Positions 1 to 11,500 of a DNA stretch of 64,000 bases are shown here, piece by piece. Made by a program: the position numbers and the translations under genes. Origin of the DNA: Aurantiochytrium sp. KH105 (taxonomy: Eukaryota; Sar; Bigyra; Thraustochytrida; Thraustochytriidae); NCBI GenBank assembly GCA_003116975.1, contig BGKB01000185.1, forward strand, positions 62,001-126,000. The letters are read 5' to 3'. Each line of letters opens with the position of its first letter. The first letter of the stretch is position 1. The notes under the pieces were generated by a model. It saw nothing but the letters and a program-made list of their open reading frames with translations, did not search any database and was not told where the DNA came from.

Positions 1-439
1 GTGAGCATTGAAGGTCATTGATGAGACATCTGCTTTTGCGATTGGTCTATTTGGGTTTGAAATAGCACATTGGAAGAAATGTTATCAAGGAAGAGTTCAG
101 CAAGACCGATCTGGGCAGCTAAACGCTTCTGCGGGATCGCACTGCTGCCCGCCTCAGGTGTCAATGCCATGTCAAGCTCAGTTTCACCGTGCCCAGCTGC
201 AAGCCCTGCCATCATCATCATCACGTAAATACCACAGTCAAACCCGTTTCTTTGAGACTTTGAGCGGTAACATGGCTCCGCCCAATTCTCAGTTTTTGAA
301 GAGTCCCGAAGTAGTTGGCGACAACAAAGGCTTTGTCTTCTCTCCTCTTCGGATCCGACGCTTATGCTCTTTCAGGCTCTTTGACCTGCCTCAGACCCTG
401 CCACACTCTCCACCTCACGATTTCTTTGGTTTGAGTTTA

Positions 440-1650
440 TCATGTCAACCGTTCGTGCATGCTCCTGCTCTTTGCAAGGTCCCGAGGGAGACGGAAGTGA
501 GCTGAATCAATTTCAAGTCCCATAGCGCCGGCGAAGCTTCTCAGCTCTGTGGTAAATGCACTCGAGGACGAGAACCCTGCTGTTGAGCCGTAAAGGACCA
601 AGCGGTCCTTTATCACGTCGAGATACATTAACATCTAGTGAGCATTGTAGCAGGCGGGCATGAACACAAAGCGCAGATTGCTCGGAATGCAAGTCTCATG
701 TCTCTTCAGCTCCTCCCAAGATCTACGGTTATGAGAAGCTTGTATGGTAACTGAGGATTCCCGATGCAATGCACGATCCAGTCTCCCAGAGTGTGTACAT
801 ACAAACGCACAGCCGTCCTTGTGAGTCCCGTTATCTTCCCGAAGGATCTCCACGAAGACTTTCATCACAAAAGAGGCCAAGCAATCGTCAGCAGTTGACA
901 GTTGGTGAAGCTCTTTGAAACTAGCTTGCAGTCGAACTCCAATTTTGCTGTGCCGCCGCCCGCATCGATGGCTTCTGTGAACGAATTTGAACTGAGCCCT
1001 AACGTTCCTCTCAAATGCTTTCTCGAGCAGGCTCTTGTAGGAGTTCATGAGAACTCCGTCCTTACTTGAAACTTTGCAAAGAGGGCTCAAAACCCGCGGT
1101 GCAGAGACATTTTTGAAGTGACTTCAACGTAGCACCCTGAGCTCCTCCATGGTCCACATCCTCCTGGGCTTGCTACAGTCATTGCTATCCTGATGCCCAC
1201 TACCTGTTTTCGTCTCCCGGCAGACTGTACAGTATCGACTGGGATCGAGATTATCTTGACTACGCCATGGCCGATGCCAAAAAAATGACCCTGGCTCAGC
1301 CAGCATGGCGGTCTTCACTCAACAATTTGCATGACCACCAAATCGCGCAAGGGCGAGCGAAGACTTCCTCACAAGTCAGATAAAGCCGCCACGGGTGCTC
1401 GAAGATCCACGCTCGAAAATTGAAAGAACCATAGGCTGCTTGAGCATCTTTCATGCTGATTGTCGACACTTCCTTGCAAAGAGCAGACACTCGATTCTTC
1501 TCTGTGTCGCGAAGCTTGACTGTGCGCCGCTTGCCCGTGAAGGTGACTTCATCTTCTTGCACGTCAGCCTCGCTGTCGCTATCGTTATCGCCGTCGCCAT
1601 CCCCATCATGTGGTGAGCTGTCTCACGTGTCGGAAGCCGGCTCTTCGCCT
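440..1650 (-). pseudogene. Fragmentary coding-like region, possible gene or element remnant
   Basis: Several minus-strand reading frames follow each other here: about 1650-1300, 1318-1124, 1090-635 and 634-440. The first reads as an acidic Asp/Ser/Glu stretch leading into a basic segment, but it carries an in-frame TGA near 1625 and no clear start. The 1090-635 piece has a protein-like composition, with conserved-looking Cys and His, but I recognise no family. No splice sites joining the pieces were convincing. It could be a degraded host gene or a transposon remnant, or exons of a gene whose introns I could not resolve. What I see is frame usage and composition only; the pseudogene label is inference. 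Confidence 0.25.
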
Positions 1651-1860
1651 TCTTCGTCTTGAGAGGCTGCGCGCGGCCCCCTTGCGGGGCGCGCGGATTG
1701 CGCGCCCACCATACGTAGATGCGTGCTTGGGGCGTGTGATGTCTGTCTCCTTGCAGCGATTGGTCTTTTCCTGTCTACTGCCGCTGCTGCCACGTCCAAG
1801 CCAAGATCAACCGCCAAGGACGAAAAAGGCCTCTCTGTCAGTGGAGGCTGTGAGGTAAAC

Positions 1861-2046
1861 CCTCAACATGTGAGGATGTTGCGCATGGTTTTTTGCCAAT
1901 GCGCAACATAAAACTGGGAGGAGCTCCACTAGAGCACCCTTACGAGGTCTGTGGGAGAAAATGCAGACAAGCTGTGAGGTCCACTGAAAAGACACATTGA
2001 ATGTGTCCCTAATTTCGTGCTATGTTGTTCTACTGAGCACGAAATT
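1861..2046. repeat. Cluster of three short inverted repeats
   Basis: Three small hairpin-forming repeats lie in a row. Arms of 11 bp at 1876-1886 and 1899-1909 (ATGTTGCGCAT and its complement) flank a T-rich loop. Arms of 8 bp lie at 1991-1998 and 2000-2007. Arms of 11 bp lie at 2011-2021 and 2036-2046 (AATTTCGTGCT and its complement). All arms match perfectly. The surrounding DNA is more AT-rich than its neighbours. A non-autonomous mobile element or a structured transcript end would fit, but neither is shown. Confidence 0.6.
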
Positions 2047-3016
2047 CCGAAATTTTGATGGCCCTCCATATTAATCATAGCAAAAACCCTGAAAAATGTA
2101 AAAAGTTTCAAAGTTAAAAGTTGCTCAGAGGGGGGATTCATCAGTCGCTTAGATCTACCCGATCCTTTCCCCTTCTTTTCTCTTTTCTCTCCTTTCCGCG
2201 GCTGCACATAATTTGGCCCCATTCTGGGGCCTAGTCCGGCATTCACCGTACTGGGCGCACGTGTGCGCCTTGTACTGCGCCGCGCCTCGCGCCTTCGTGA
2301 GTTGTGAGGCACGCATGTACTTCACCTCTCCTCGGGCCCCGCGGGCGGCCGCGCTGGCCGGGGCTGGAAACGGCATGGCAAGGGGTCATGGCGCAGAGTG
2401 GAATGAAACGCTGCGTTGTATGGCGTGGAATCTATGAGAGAAAATGAATACCTACCTTCCTGGCTCGTCCTCACTCAGGCTGGCCGGCCTTGCGCGCTGC
2501 GCTGCGACCGGTGGCCAGTGAAGCGTGGGCAAATCGAAGTGGCGCTTGAAGGCGGATAGAGAAGTCGTGTGCGCCCGCTCACAGTCGGTGCCGAGCAAGG
2601 CAGATGCTTTGCATCCAAGGTGGATGGATCGTGGTACCTTCTCGCCATGGCATGACATGCACTCACTCATAACAAACAGCTGCCCAGGGAGCCCGACCAT
2701 GGGACCCGGACGCAACGACTGACGGCCCGGCGGGAAATCGACGCACGTTGCGCGGAAATATGCGCCGGCGGAGGACAGGCCGGCTGGCGGGCGGCGGGCC
2801 GACGAGGGAACGAAGGACCGAGCGAATGAGCGAATGCGCCCAGCAGAGCGCGAGATGACCTTGGATGGCTTGGTTGGTGTCAGGTTTCTTTGACCCGAAG
2901 CCCAAGCCACCAGCGCGGATCGCACGTAACCGATGAAGCCGTTGTCGTTTCATAACCGAAAAGGTGCATGTACGTTTGCGGTGTAGAGAAATCGCATGAG
3001 TCTCGAGCGCGTGAGC
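2047..3016. other. Intergenic, no supported gene
   Basis: Short open frames occur on both strands, including a minus-strand frame at about 2452-2925, but their composition follows the local GC content and none shows a recognisable motif. I see no RNA gene here. Confidence 0.4.
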
Positions 3017-3073
3017 ACAGTCCAAACAATCATGTTCGAAACAGTCAAAACAATCATGTTCGAAACAATCATG
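3017..3073. repeat. 24-bp tandem repeat, about 2.4 copies
   Basis: The unit at 3017-3040 is repeated at 3041-3064 with one base difference and continues partially at 3065-3073. Each unit contains CAATCATGTTCGAA. Confidence 0.8.
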
Positions 3074-3376
3074 TAGCTTCTAGTCTCGAGACGCCTAGCA
3101 GCGCGATCCCTTTACTAGATCCTTTTTCTTCAATTTTATCGAGGCTTTTTCTATTTTCCATCCATCTACGAACGGGAGTAAATTGAGGTGCGTCACCTGA
3201 TCAGTTTCTTGAAGGGCCAAGAGACAAAGATCAAGATCATAAAATTTGCCAGCCGAAAACCTTTGAATATCAATGGTTTCGGCTCGAAAATTGTGTCCAG
3301 CCGATCAATTGTTTGACGGCCATTCCCAAACAGGAAAATCGAGAGGAAGCAAGGGCTAAAGAGGCGCTACAAATAA

Positions 3377-3401
3377 CTGCTGCTGCTGCTGCTGCTGCTG
3401 C
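3377..3401. repeat. CTG/GCT trinucleotide microsatellite
   Basis: Eight uninterrupted CTG units lie in non-coding sequence. A few interrupted GCTGTTGCTGCT units recur near 3517-3531. Confidence 0.85.
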
Positions 3402-4474
3402 GACTCTACGAAAAATAAATAGAGCTTGGCCATTTCCAAGAAACCAATTCCATGCTCGAGGAAAATTCCGGTCGAAGCGAGCCATCTACCATCGTGACCG
3501 CTGCGCTTAGGTCCTGTAGCTGTTGCTGCTCTTCATTCAAGCCATCTACCATGAATGATCCTCAAAAGCGAGTCCTCCCCCCCTCCCCCCCCCCTCAGAA
3601 TTCTCTTTCGAGGGTGGGAAAGGACGAGACGAAGAGACCTGTCTTGCGCTGCGCGTTGCTATGCTACTGCTCGACATCTCACGCTGCTCGCCATTTTGCC
3701 CGCCAAATTCGCACGCCAGGCGAGGCCTCTGGAACGGCTAGACTAGAAATTAGACCAGACCGGACACCCATTTGCTCCTGCTGCCGAGTTCACCAACCCG
3801 GCGGACGTCTTCCGTCACGCGCTCGCCAAGAACTCCGCTCGGCCACGCGAGCGACCACTCCTTCCCCGTTCAACCATGGCGAGTGGCCTTCTCCAGCGTG
3901 CTCATCGAAAGAAAGAGAGGCTCGGAGCCGAATTTTTGCGGGTGCTGGACGTGTGTACTACCAACCTCTAGACAAGCCAGTCGTGGTCGCGAAGACAGCG
4001 CCCCCCGCCTGCACGTCCCTCCCTCCCTCCCTCAACTACCGCAATCTGCAGCTGGCCGCCGGCGGAGAAAAGCGCGAAACCGGCCGCGCCTCCGCGCCAG
4101 GTCTCGAAGCAAGGAAGGCAAGATAAGCAAGCAAGCAGCGTACTACTCCTTCGCCCACTGGAGTCCTTACCGGCACTGCCAACGTGCGATACACGTTCTC
4201 CCCTCCTCGCGTTCTCCTCGCTGTAGGCCTGGCAGGCCGGCCTGGCTGTGAGAAAAAGAGCAGCGCGTGCACGCTGCCGGCCGCTCGGCCGCGCGGCCGC
4301 CTGCCGAGCGCTTGCAGTCGAGCGGCGGCCTCCGCAGCAGCGCGCAGCTCGCGCAGCTCGCGGAGCTCGCGCAGCGGCTCGGGTTTGGCTCGCATCTTGC
4401 GGCCAGGCTCGTGATCGAGGGGGGGTCGCGTGCCGCTGGGAACGGCCCGGCGGCGCGGGCGTGCCTGGGGTGCC
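3402..4474. other. Intergenic, GC-rich upstream region of the protease gene
   Basis: No supported gene. GC content rises strongly after about 4050, and long open frames on both strands (for example minus 5265-4036) are by-products of that composition. AAGC-type tetranucleotides occur near 4115-4140. Confidence 0.4.
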
Positions 4475-4520
4475 CCCCCCGCAGGCCGGCCCGGCGGCTT
4501 CGGGGCCGGCCTGCGGGGGG
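4475..4520. repeat. Perfect 18-bp GC-rich inverted repeat
   Basis: Arms at 4475-4492 and 4503-4520 (CCCCCCGCAGGCCGGCCC and its exact complement) are separated by a 10-base spacer. It lies about 330 bp upstream of the protease start, so it could be a promoter element or a 5' UTR hairpin. No function is shown by the sequence. Confidence 0.8.
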
Positions 4521-4845
4521 TGCCGCGGGAGTCTGCGAAAGTGCCAGCTCCAAGGCGAAGAGGCCGAGACGGAGTCGCATCCGAGTCGTGATCAACGCGA
4601 CGGCGAGCGCGGCCGGCAAAGGCGGAACTCGAAGGGCAGCCAGACCGGCTTGGGCGAGAGGCGGCTCGGGCCGAGCCAGGCGCTGAGGGACCTCGCGGCG
4701 AGACAGCTGAGCGAGGCAGCGAAAGCAAAAGCAAAACCCTGAATTGGGAGTGCCTGGAAACCGTCCAGCGCTCGCGAAAGCCCAGCAGACTCGAGCTCGG
4801 CCGTGCGCAGCGGAGAGCAAAGCGCGGGCGCAGGCGGTGAAGAAG

Positions 4846-7800
4846 ATGGCCAAGATGAACAAGGTGGTCAAGGGCCTGGCGGTCCTGGCAATGGTGCTGG
4901 CGGTTGCGACCGCGAATGCGGACGAGGCCGACCTCGCGACGCCCGACCAAGTCGACGACTTCGACAGCGGAGTCTTGAACATCGTGGGCGGCCAAGAGAC
5001 CGAAACGGACACCATTCCCTGGATCGTGAGTCTTCAAACCGGATACGGGCCCAACCTTCAGTACGGTCATATTTGTGGCGGGAGCCTCATCGCACCGGGC
5101 TGGGTCCTCACCGCGGCGCACTGCGTCGACTCGATTCTTCTTCCCGGGCCACTTGCGGCTGGCCAAACGCGTGCGGCAGTGCGCATCATCCTCGGCGAGA
5201 CCGACCTTGACGCCTCTGTCGAAGAGACCCGTCAGGTACGCGATGTAGTCGACATCATCGTGCACCCAGAGTACGACTACGACACCAACGTGAACGATCT
5301 TGCTCTCCTTCGTCTCAGTCGCGACATTGAGGACGTCCAGCCGGTCAACTTCCGTGAGGCAGCCAAGCTCGAGGAAAAGGGCATGCTCCTTACCGTTGCT
5401 GGTTACGGAAGCACCGACGGCTACTCTGGCAAAAAAAACTCCGGGAATGCCACGGACACCACCTCCTCAAAGGACGACCGCAATCTTCGACGCTCCGCCG
5501 AAGGCTCCGACGATGAAAATGCAGTCGCAACAAATAACAAGGGCAGTGCCAACGGTGGAGATCTCTTAGACGTCGACGGGGAACGTGATCTCTACGGCTA
5601 CGGAATTAATTACATTACGTACTACTCAGAATCAATCCTTCTGCGTAAAGTGGACGTGCCCTTTGTTCCTTACAAGGACTGCGTCAAGGGCGTTTACGAT
5701 AAGAGTGAGATTGATAAAAAGACCATGATCTGCGCCGGCTACGAAAAGGGCGGCAAGGACTCTTGCCAGGGCGACAGCGGCGGCCCACTCTTTCGTGACG
5801 GCGGTGTCGGCAACCAATATCTCGCTGGCATCGTGTCCTGGGGCTACGGGTGCGCCGCGCCCAAAGCCTATGGCGTCTACACGCGCGTTTCCACCTTTGT
5901 TAACTGGATCGAGTCCTACGTTCTCGATGGTGTCGACAACAACGAGGTCCCCACTTCGCTTTTGCAAATTGCGCCAACACCGAAACCCACGCGAAAGCCC
6001 AAGTTTGCCAATAAGGTCATCAAAAAATCGAGCACGGCCAGACTGATTTACTCGAACCCGGGCTTTATCTTTGTCAAGCCACCCAATTCGCGCAAGTTCA
6101 AGGTTCTCCGCGTGAATGCGGACTTTGGTGACGTCGAAGCTGCCGTGGCCTGCCGTGAGGTCGGATATGCTGACGGCGCACTGCGCTGGGATCTGCAGAC
6201 AGAAATGCCGAACGTTCCGAAAAAGTTTGAACGCTACTCGCCCATTTTTTATTGCCGCGGAGGCGAATCGGCGCTTCACGACTGTGAGTACGACGACCAG
6301 CATAGCGCCTACGGTAACTACTACTATGGAGAACCCTCCCGGCCGGCGGTCGTGGAGTGCTTCGATACGAAAACTCCAACGCGGGCTCCTGTCACGGCGC
6401 CATCCGATCCCTCTGCTGCGGGCAATATCATTGCCTCTGGACTCCGCACGCGTCTTCATTGGGTCTCTGGTTTCGACAAAAACGTCGGCCGCCTCGAGGT
6501 CATGTACCGCGGTGGAGAATGGAGCCCGATCTGCTTAAGCTCGAACACTGCTCTGGGCGAGACAGCGAGAAAGGTGGCTTGCGCGAGCATGGGATATGAA
6601 GGCGTTTCGAGAGAGTATAACGTACCATTGAGCTCAAGTGCTTCCTCGTCGACGTACGGATTTGGCAACCCCTCCTGCGACGGGTTAGCCACAAATTTGC
6701 TCGAATGCGCCTTTAATGTTCATGTCCAGTGCGCCAGTCATGCGTATCTCGAGTGCACCAACGATACCCCAAACCCCACGGCGTCGCCCACAGCGCCGCC
6801 GCCGACACCGCAACCCACGGAACCCCCGCGCACGGTGATCGCCTCAGGGCCGAGCGCGCGGTTGGTGTACGCCAATCCTGGTGTGCTCGAGGTCCTAGAC
6901 GACAATCGCGAGTGGGGCACGGTCTGCGCCGCTGGTCTTGACTACAAAGCGCGAGACGTTGCTTGCAAGTCAATGGGCTTTGGCTCGAGCAGTCTCATGG
7001 ATATGGGCAACTACTTTGGCTATGTTCCCGACGGCCTTGCCCTATCAACGCAAAGCATCCAATGCAATGGAGACGAAGCCTCTTTGGCGGAGTGCACCCT
7101 TGTCTCCGGCACCTCATGCGGTGCGGCGAGCTACAGCCCCGACACTGCTTCTGGACATGCAATGCTCTCGTGCGAAGAAGAAGCAATTCGCTTTGTTGCC
7201 AAATTCGCCGATGCTGCCGACGGCGCTCTTAGCGGAACGTTGCTCGTCTCTTTTGACGGAGGCGCGACTTTTGGACAAGTGTGCGACGATTATTTTGATG
7301 ATAGCGCCGCTGCCGTCGCATGCCGCAGCATGGGTCTCGCTGGCGGAACCTACACCAGCGTGACTGGTACCAACACTTTCTTCATGGATAACGTTGATTG
7401 CACTGGCTCAGAGTCAGCGCTCAGCCAGTGCTCCTTCTACAGTTCCCATAATTGCGGATCCTCCGAAACTATTGCTGTCCAGTGTGAGCCTGCTACCAAT
7501 GCGCCGACACCCTTCCCTACGCAGCCGCCGACCCACGACGTCACTGACTTTGGCTCTGTCTTGTGCAGCGAAGGCGAGACTTGCACCACGAATGGGGCGG
7601 GAGTTCTTCGTTTTGGCAGCGGGGAAGACTATGGTTTTACCATCTTCTCCGAAACAACCACATTCGTCTGCAGCCCTGGCGTGATTGGCTACGACCCTGC
7701 GCCTTCCACTCCTCGCGGCGAACGTGTTTGTTCCTTTGCACAGCTTTCCGCAATGGCGAGCTCTGGTGATCTCGCCGATGACTTCCAGCGTCTTGGAAAG

Positions 7801-7974
7801 CGGGGTGAAGTGGTTGATGTTCCTGGCTCTGGCCTCGTACGATTCGGTCAAGGCAACATCTGGTCCTACATTGTTCGCAATGATGCTGACGAACTCGAGT
7901 GCTCGACGCAAAGCTTCCCCGGAAGCTTCACGTCCTCGGCGGACCAGTATTGCGAATTTCTAGCCATTGCATGA
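4846..7974 (+). CDS. Secreted trypsin-like serine protease with SRCR domains
   Basis: Predicted secreted endopeptidase of 1042 residues. I start at the ATG at 4846 because a clean signal peptide follows (MNKVVKG then a hydrophobic core ending ATANA); the open frame extends upstream to 4744 without an ATG I believe. The S1 domain begins at residue 46 (IVGG). The triad is visible: His92 in LTAAHC, Asp151 in NVNDLALL and Ser311 in CQGDSGGP. Asp six residues before the Ser predicts cleavage after Lys/Arg. A Ser/Asn/Asp-rich insertion of about 60 residues sits near residues 195-260. Four SRCR-like cysteine-rich domains follow at roughly 397-510, 534-640, 669-780 and 783-885, linked by Pro/Thr spacers. 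The end (about 904-1042) is a duplicated small Cys module. The residue before IVGG is Asn, unusual for a zymogen. Domain calls are firm; the substrate is unknown. Confidence 0.9.
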   Translation: MAKMNKVVKGLAVLAMVLAVATANADEADLATPDQVDDFDSGVLNIVGGQETETDTIPWIVSLQTGYGPNLQYGHICGGSLIAPGWVLTAAHCVDSILLPGPLAAGQTRAAVRIILGETDLDASVEETRQVRDVVDIIVHPEYDYDTNVNDLALLRLSRDIEDVQPVNFREAAKLEEKGMLLTVAGYGSTDGYSGKKNSGNATDTTSSKDDRNLRRSAEGSDDENAVATNNKGSANGGDLLDVDGERDLYGYGINYITYYSESILLRKVDVPFVPYKDCVKGVYDKSEIDKKTMICAGYEKGGKDSCQGDSGGPLFRDGGVGNQYLAGIVSWGYGCAAPKAYGVYTRVSTFVNWIESYVLDGVDNNEVPTSLLQIAPTPKPTRKPKFANKVIKKSSTARLIYSNPGFIFVKPPNSRKFKVLRVNADFGDVEAAVACREVGYADGALRWDLQTEMPNVPKKFERYSPIFYCRGGESALHDCEYDDQHSAYGNYYYGEPSRPAVVECFDTKTPTRAPVTAPSDPSAAGNIIASGLRTRLHWVSGFDKNVGRLEVMYRGGEWSPICLSSNTALGETARKVACASMGYEGVSREYNVPLSSSASSSTYGFGNPSCDGLATNLLECAFNVHVQCASHAYLECTNDTPNPTASPTAPPPTPQPTEPPRTVIASGPSARLVYANPGVLEVLDDNREWGTVCAAGLDYKARDVACKSMGFGSSSLMDMGNYFGYVPDGLALSTQSIQCNGDEASLAECTLVSGTSCGAASYSPDTASGHAMLSCEEEAIRFVAKFADAADGALSGTLLVSFDGGATFGQVCDDYFDDSAAAVACRSMGLAGGTYTSVTGTNTFFMDNVDCTGSESALSQCSFYSSHNCGSSETIAVQCEPATNAPTPFPTQPPTHDVTDFGSVLCSEGETCTTNGAGVLRFGSGEDYGFTIFSETTTFVCSPGVIGYDPAPSTPRGERVCSFAQLSAMASSGDLADDFQRLGKRGEVVDVPGSGLVRFGQGNIWSYIVRNDADELECSTQSFPGSFTSSADQYCEFLAIA

Positions 7975-8511
7975 TAGAAGACTCTTTGGCAAAATCAATC
8001 GTTGAAAGATCATCTCGCTTGTTTTCGTTTCTTGCTTTTCTTGATGCTGGCCATGAATGAGTGGCCTTCGTGACCATGCTCGTCACAAGTAAATACCGTC
8101 CAAACCTTGCTAGGTCTACCAAGGCTAAAAACTCGAGCCACCCTGCGATGTTGTCAAGATGTACAAAGCGCAAATGCCCCTTTTTTGATGGCCTATCCTC
8201 GCGGAACAGCCGCCATCCTCGCAAGAGTGCCAACCTTTTTAGAAATGCCTTCCTCGTAGAAGTGCCATCCTCGTGGAAGGCTGTCTCTGTTCGTCTCTGT
8301 TCTGTTGATGGTTAAGAGACTTGGCCACGAGAGAGAGAGAGCTCGAGGGCAAAATCCGAGCGAACGGCATCCTGCGCGCACGGGGCGCACGGGGCGCAGC
8401 GGACCTGGACGAAGGGCTCGAGCGCGAGCGCGCAGCAGCGGAAGCAGGACATCACATAGGCAGGCAGAAGAAACCTGCCCGTGACGCAGCGGCTGTGCAA
8501 ACGAGGTGGAC
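7975..8511. other. Intergenic between protease and USP48-like gene
   Basis: Holds the 3' region of the protease gene and the promoter and 5' UTR of the next gene. Imperfect copies of a short TCCTCG(C/T)(A/G)GAA-like motif recur between about 8190 and 8280. No gene is supported. Confidence 0.4.
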
Positions 8512-11500
8512 ATGGCAAAGGATGCTGGCGCACAGCGCGAGGAGCAGGCCCCTGCCGCTGCCGCCGTCACTGTCGCCACCGCCGCTATCGCCGCCACGGC
8601 GGCGGAAACGGGCGACGAAAATGCCGCGGCGCACGCGAGAAAGAATATCGCTTCCGAGCCTGAACCTCCCGAGGAGCCAGAAGCTCGCACCCCAGCCCCT
8701 GCCAAACAACAAAAATCCCTGACGAGCTCGACAATAACGTCTCCGCGAAGCCAGGACCAAAGGCAAACCAAGGGTGGAGCGAGAAAGCACGAGCTCGAGC
8801 AAGAGGTCAACCCGCCCCCCCAAAAGGCAAACCACGATAACGAGAAACCGCAAATCCAGAGCGAGCAGAGTCCAAAGGACGACGAGGCTTTTGCAAAGGA
8901 GATTGGCCGGCGATTTCCGCAGCGCAAACGCAAACATAAGAGCACCTATGGTGTCGATGACGAGTTCACGCTAAACCTGCACGAGTCTGAAGTCAGACGC
9001 CAACGTCGTTACCTTAAAGCCGAAGAGGCAAAAGCTGCAAAAGTCGAGAGAAAGGCCGCTCGGGATGTTGAAGCGCCCGATGAACTGCCGCAGCCTCGTT
9101 CAAAGTCGAAAAAACGCCGTCATCGCAGCGAGAAAGTGTCCTTCGAGAAAACGACGACAAAGGACGGTCCTTCTGCTGCAAGCTCAGATCGTGAAAGAAA
9201 TCGGAAAAAGAAAAAGAAAAAGAAGAAAACGCAGGTCAGCGATAGCACCGCGGCCGAGCATGAAGACGCGCCGTCGAAATTAACACAAACCAAGTCGATT
9301 TCATCCCCAGCAGCCGTCGAGCCAAGGCGCCCTCGCGATCGCTCTCCGGCCAGGAAATCTCTCACAGAGGAAACTTCTGACGTGACGCCGACCAAACGCC
9401 GGCGAGGTCGCCCGCGGAAATTGACAACCTCTGACCTACCTGATCGTGTAGAAGCCAAACAAGACCTTTCGGAATTCCAGGCTAAATTTTCTGCCGCTCC
9501 ACCCGATGCTCCATCGGTGAGTTCAAAGCAAAGTGAGCAAGCCGCTCATGCAAGAGTGAACGAAAAGAACAAGAAATCGGAAAACGGAAAGGTCTTGAAA
9601 TCGGGCAGAACAAGGCGACGAGAAGACGGAGGCTCGTTGACTAAAACTACTGCCGAGGCTGGCGCCCCACCATCGACGGGGAACAAGGACGAAAGTCTTG
9701 CGGTTATGGCCAAAAAGCTTCGAGAGGATCCTCTTATGCGCGGCAAACCTGCGTGCACCGCCGCAATGCATTGCTTCGGAAAAAAGGGACGTAAAAGAAA
9801 CTGTGCCAGCAATCCAAATTGTCTCTACGGTCTCGGGGAGAATTCAGGCATCTGGACTTCCAAGTTTAGCGTGTCAAGCCTTCTTGGGCCAGACCCTCGC
9901 ACCATGTTTCGCGAGCCAAAGTCGCTCATGCCTGTGGGACTCATCAATCTCGGGGCCACATGCTATGTGAATGCGCTCATCCAAACCCTCTTTATGATAC
10001 CGAGCTTTCGCCATCTCATCTTCTCCTGGATACCCGCAATGTCACCGAGCACGGAAATAGAGAAACACGAAGCCCCCATGCAGGAGCTGCAGCTCGTCTT
10101 TGCACTCATGCAAAACGGAAATGCCAAGACTCAGGACCTCCGCAAGCTCGTGTCCCTGTTGGAGCTTGATTCAAGCTACCAACAGGATGCTCAGGAATTT
10201 CATAAACTTCTTCTCAATCTCATATCGGGCATTGCAGAAAAGCAGACGAATCCGGAGGTCAAAGGCATTGGCGATATGTTCCTCGGCAGTGTCGACAATG
10301 TGGTAAAGTGCCTCAATTGTCGCAAGGCATCAAAGCGGCCCGAAGACATTCAGGAAATCCAGGTCAACATCAAGGGACACCCCACGCTGCAATCCGCGCT
10401 CGAGGCATATGCTGCGGTGGAAAGACTCGAGGGCCATGACCAATACGAGTGTAGCAACTGCAATTCCAAGCAGGACGCAGAGCGCTTCGTACGGATTGCC
10501 AAATTCCCTGATGTGCTCATTGTTCTTCTCAATCGATTTGTCTGGGATGGCAAGCAAGGCACGAAGAAAAAAGTCAAAGACACAATTGAGATCCCCGAGT
10601 CCCTTGACTTTGCCAAGAACGAGACGTTGCGCACGATTCTTTCCGAGTCGCTTCGTGAAACAATCTCTACCAACATGTACGCCGCGAGTGATCTTGCGTA
10701 CTCGCTCACCGCCGTGCTCACACACAAGGGCGCAAGCGCCAACTCTGGCCATTATACTGCAGACGTACTCGATGTGACACAAGACCCACACGTTTGGTAC
10801 ACAATGGATGACAACAAGGTGTCGGTCATTCGAAATCGTCCCACGTCTAGCCGGAACGCCTACATGCTTGTCTACCGTCTCAAGAGCAGCTTGCGGGCTA
10901 AACAAAAGGACTTGGTTCGCCTCTCGACCGAGCTTGACGCTGCCACGAAACGTGCCAATGCGCACCTCGATCATGTACTCGAAGCATACACCCGTCGCAG
11001 CGGCGAGCTTGAAGAGTTGATATCTGGGCGCAAAACTTTGTATCGCAAGTTGTTCATTGATGCAGCAAGCGGCCCGCCTCATGCTGGCGAAGTTGGCCAA
11101 GGCGTATGGGTGCCTACAGACTGGATGAGTGCATGGATTTCAGGGCAACATGTGCCTGCCAATGGTGCACCCGCGGGCCCTCTTACCAACGGAACAAGCG
11201 GGACAGGTGAGCCTGCGATGATTGACATGACGCTCCCAGTTTCGCAGCAAGATCCAGTGGATCTCAGCGGAGATCTCGACGTTCAGCATCGTGCTGAAAA
11301 TAAAGAAGATGACAACGACAAAGCAAATGGAAACCCGGTCGATGACAACGATCTGGAGGAGGAGGACGAGGAACAGCAGCAGCAGCAAGAGGGCAAGGAC
11401 GATGTCAGTGACGCCGCAGCTGCCCATTCGCTTGGCGAAAAAAAGGAAGCTCCTCCAGCCATGGACGTGGTCTTTTCGAGCCCGCCAGATGTGACCCCTT

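Noticed and set aside
2452-2925. 157-residue minus-strand frame
   Set aside because: Composition follows local GC content, with no motif, and overlapping frames on both strands are equally open.
4036-5265. 409-residue minus-strand open frame
   Set aside because: It overlaps the start of the protease antisense, has Arg/Pro/Ala-rich composition driven by GC content and shows no motif.
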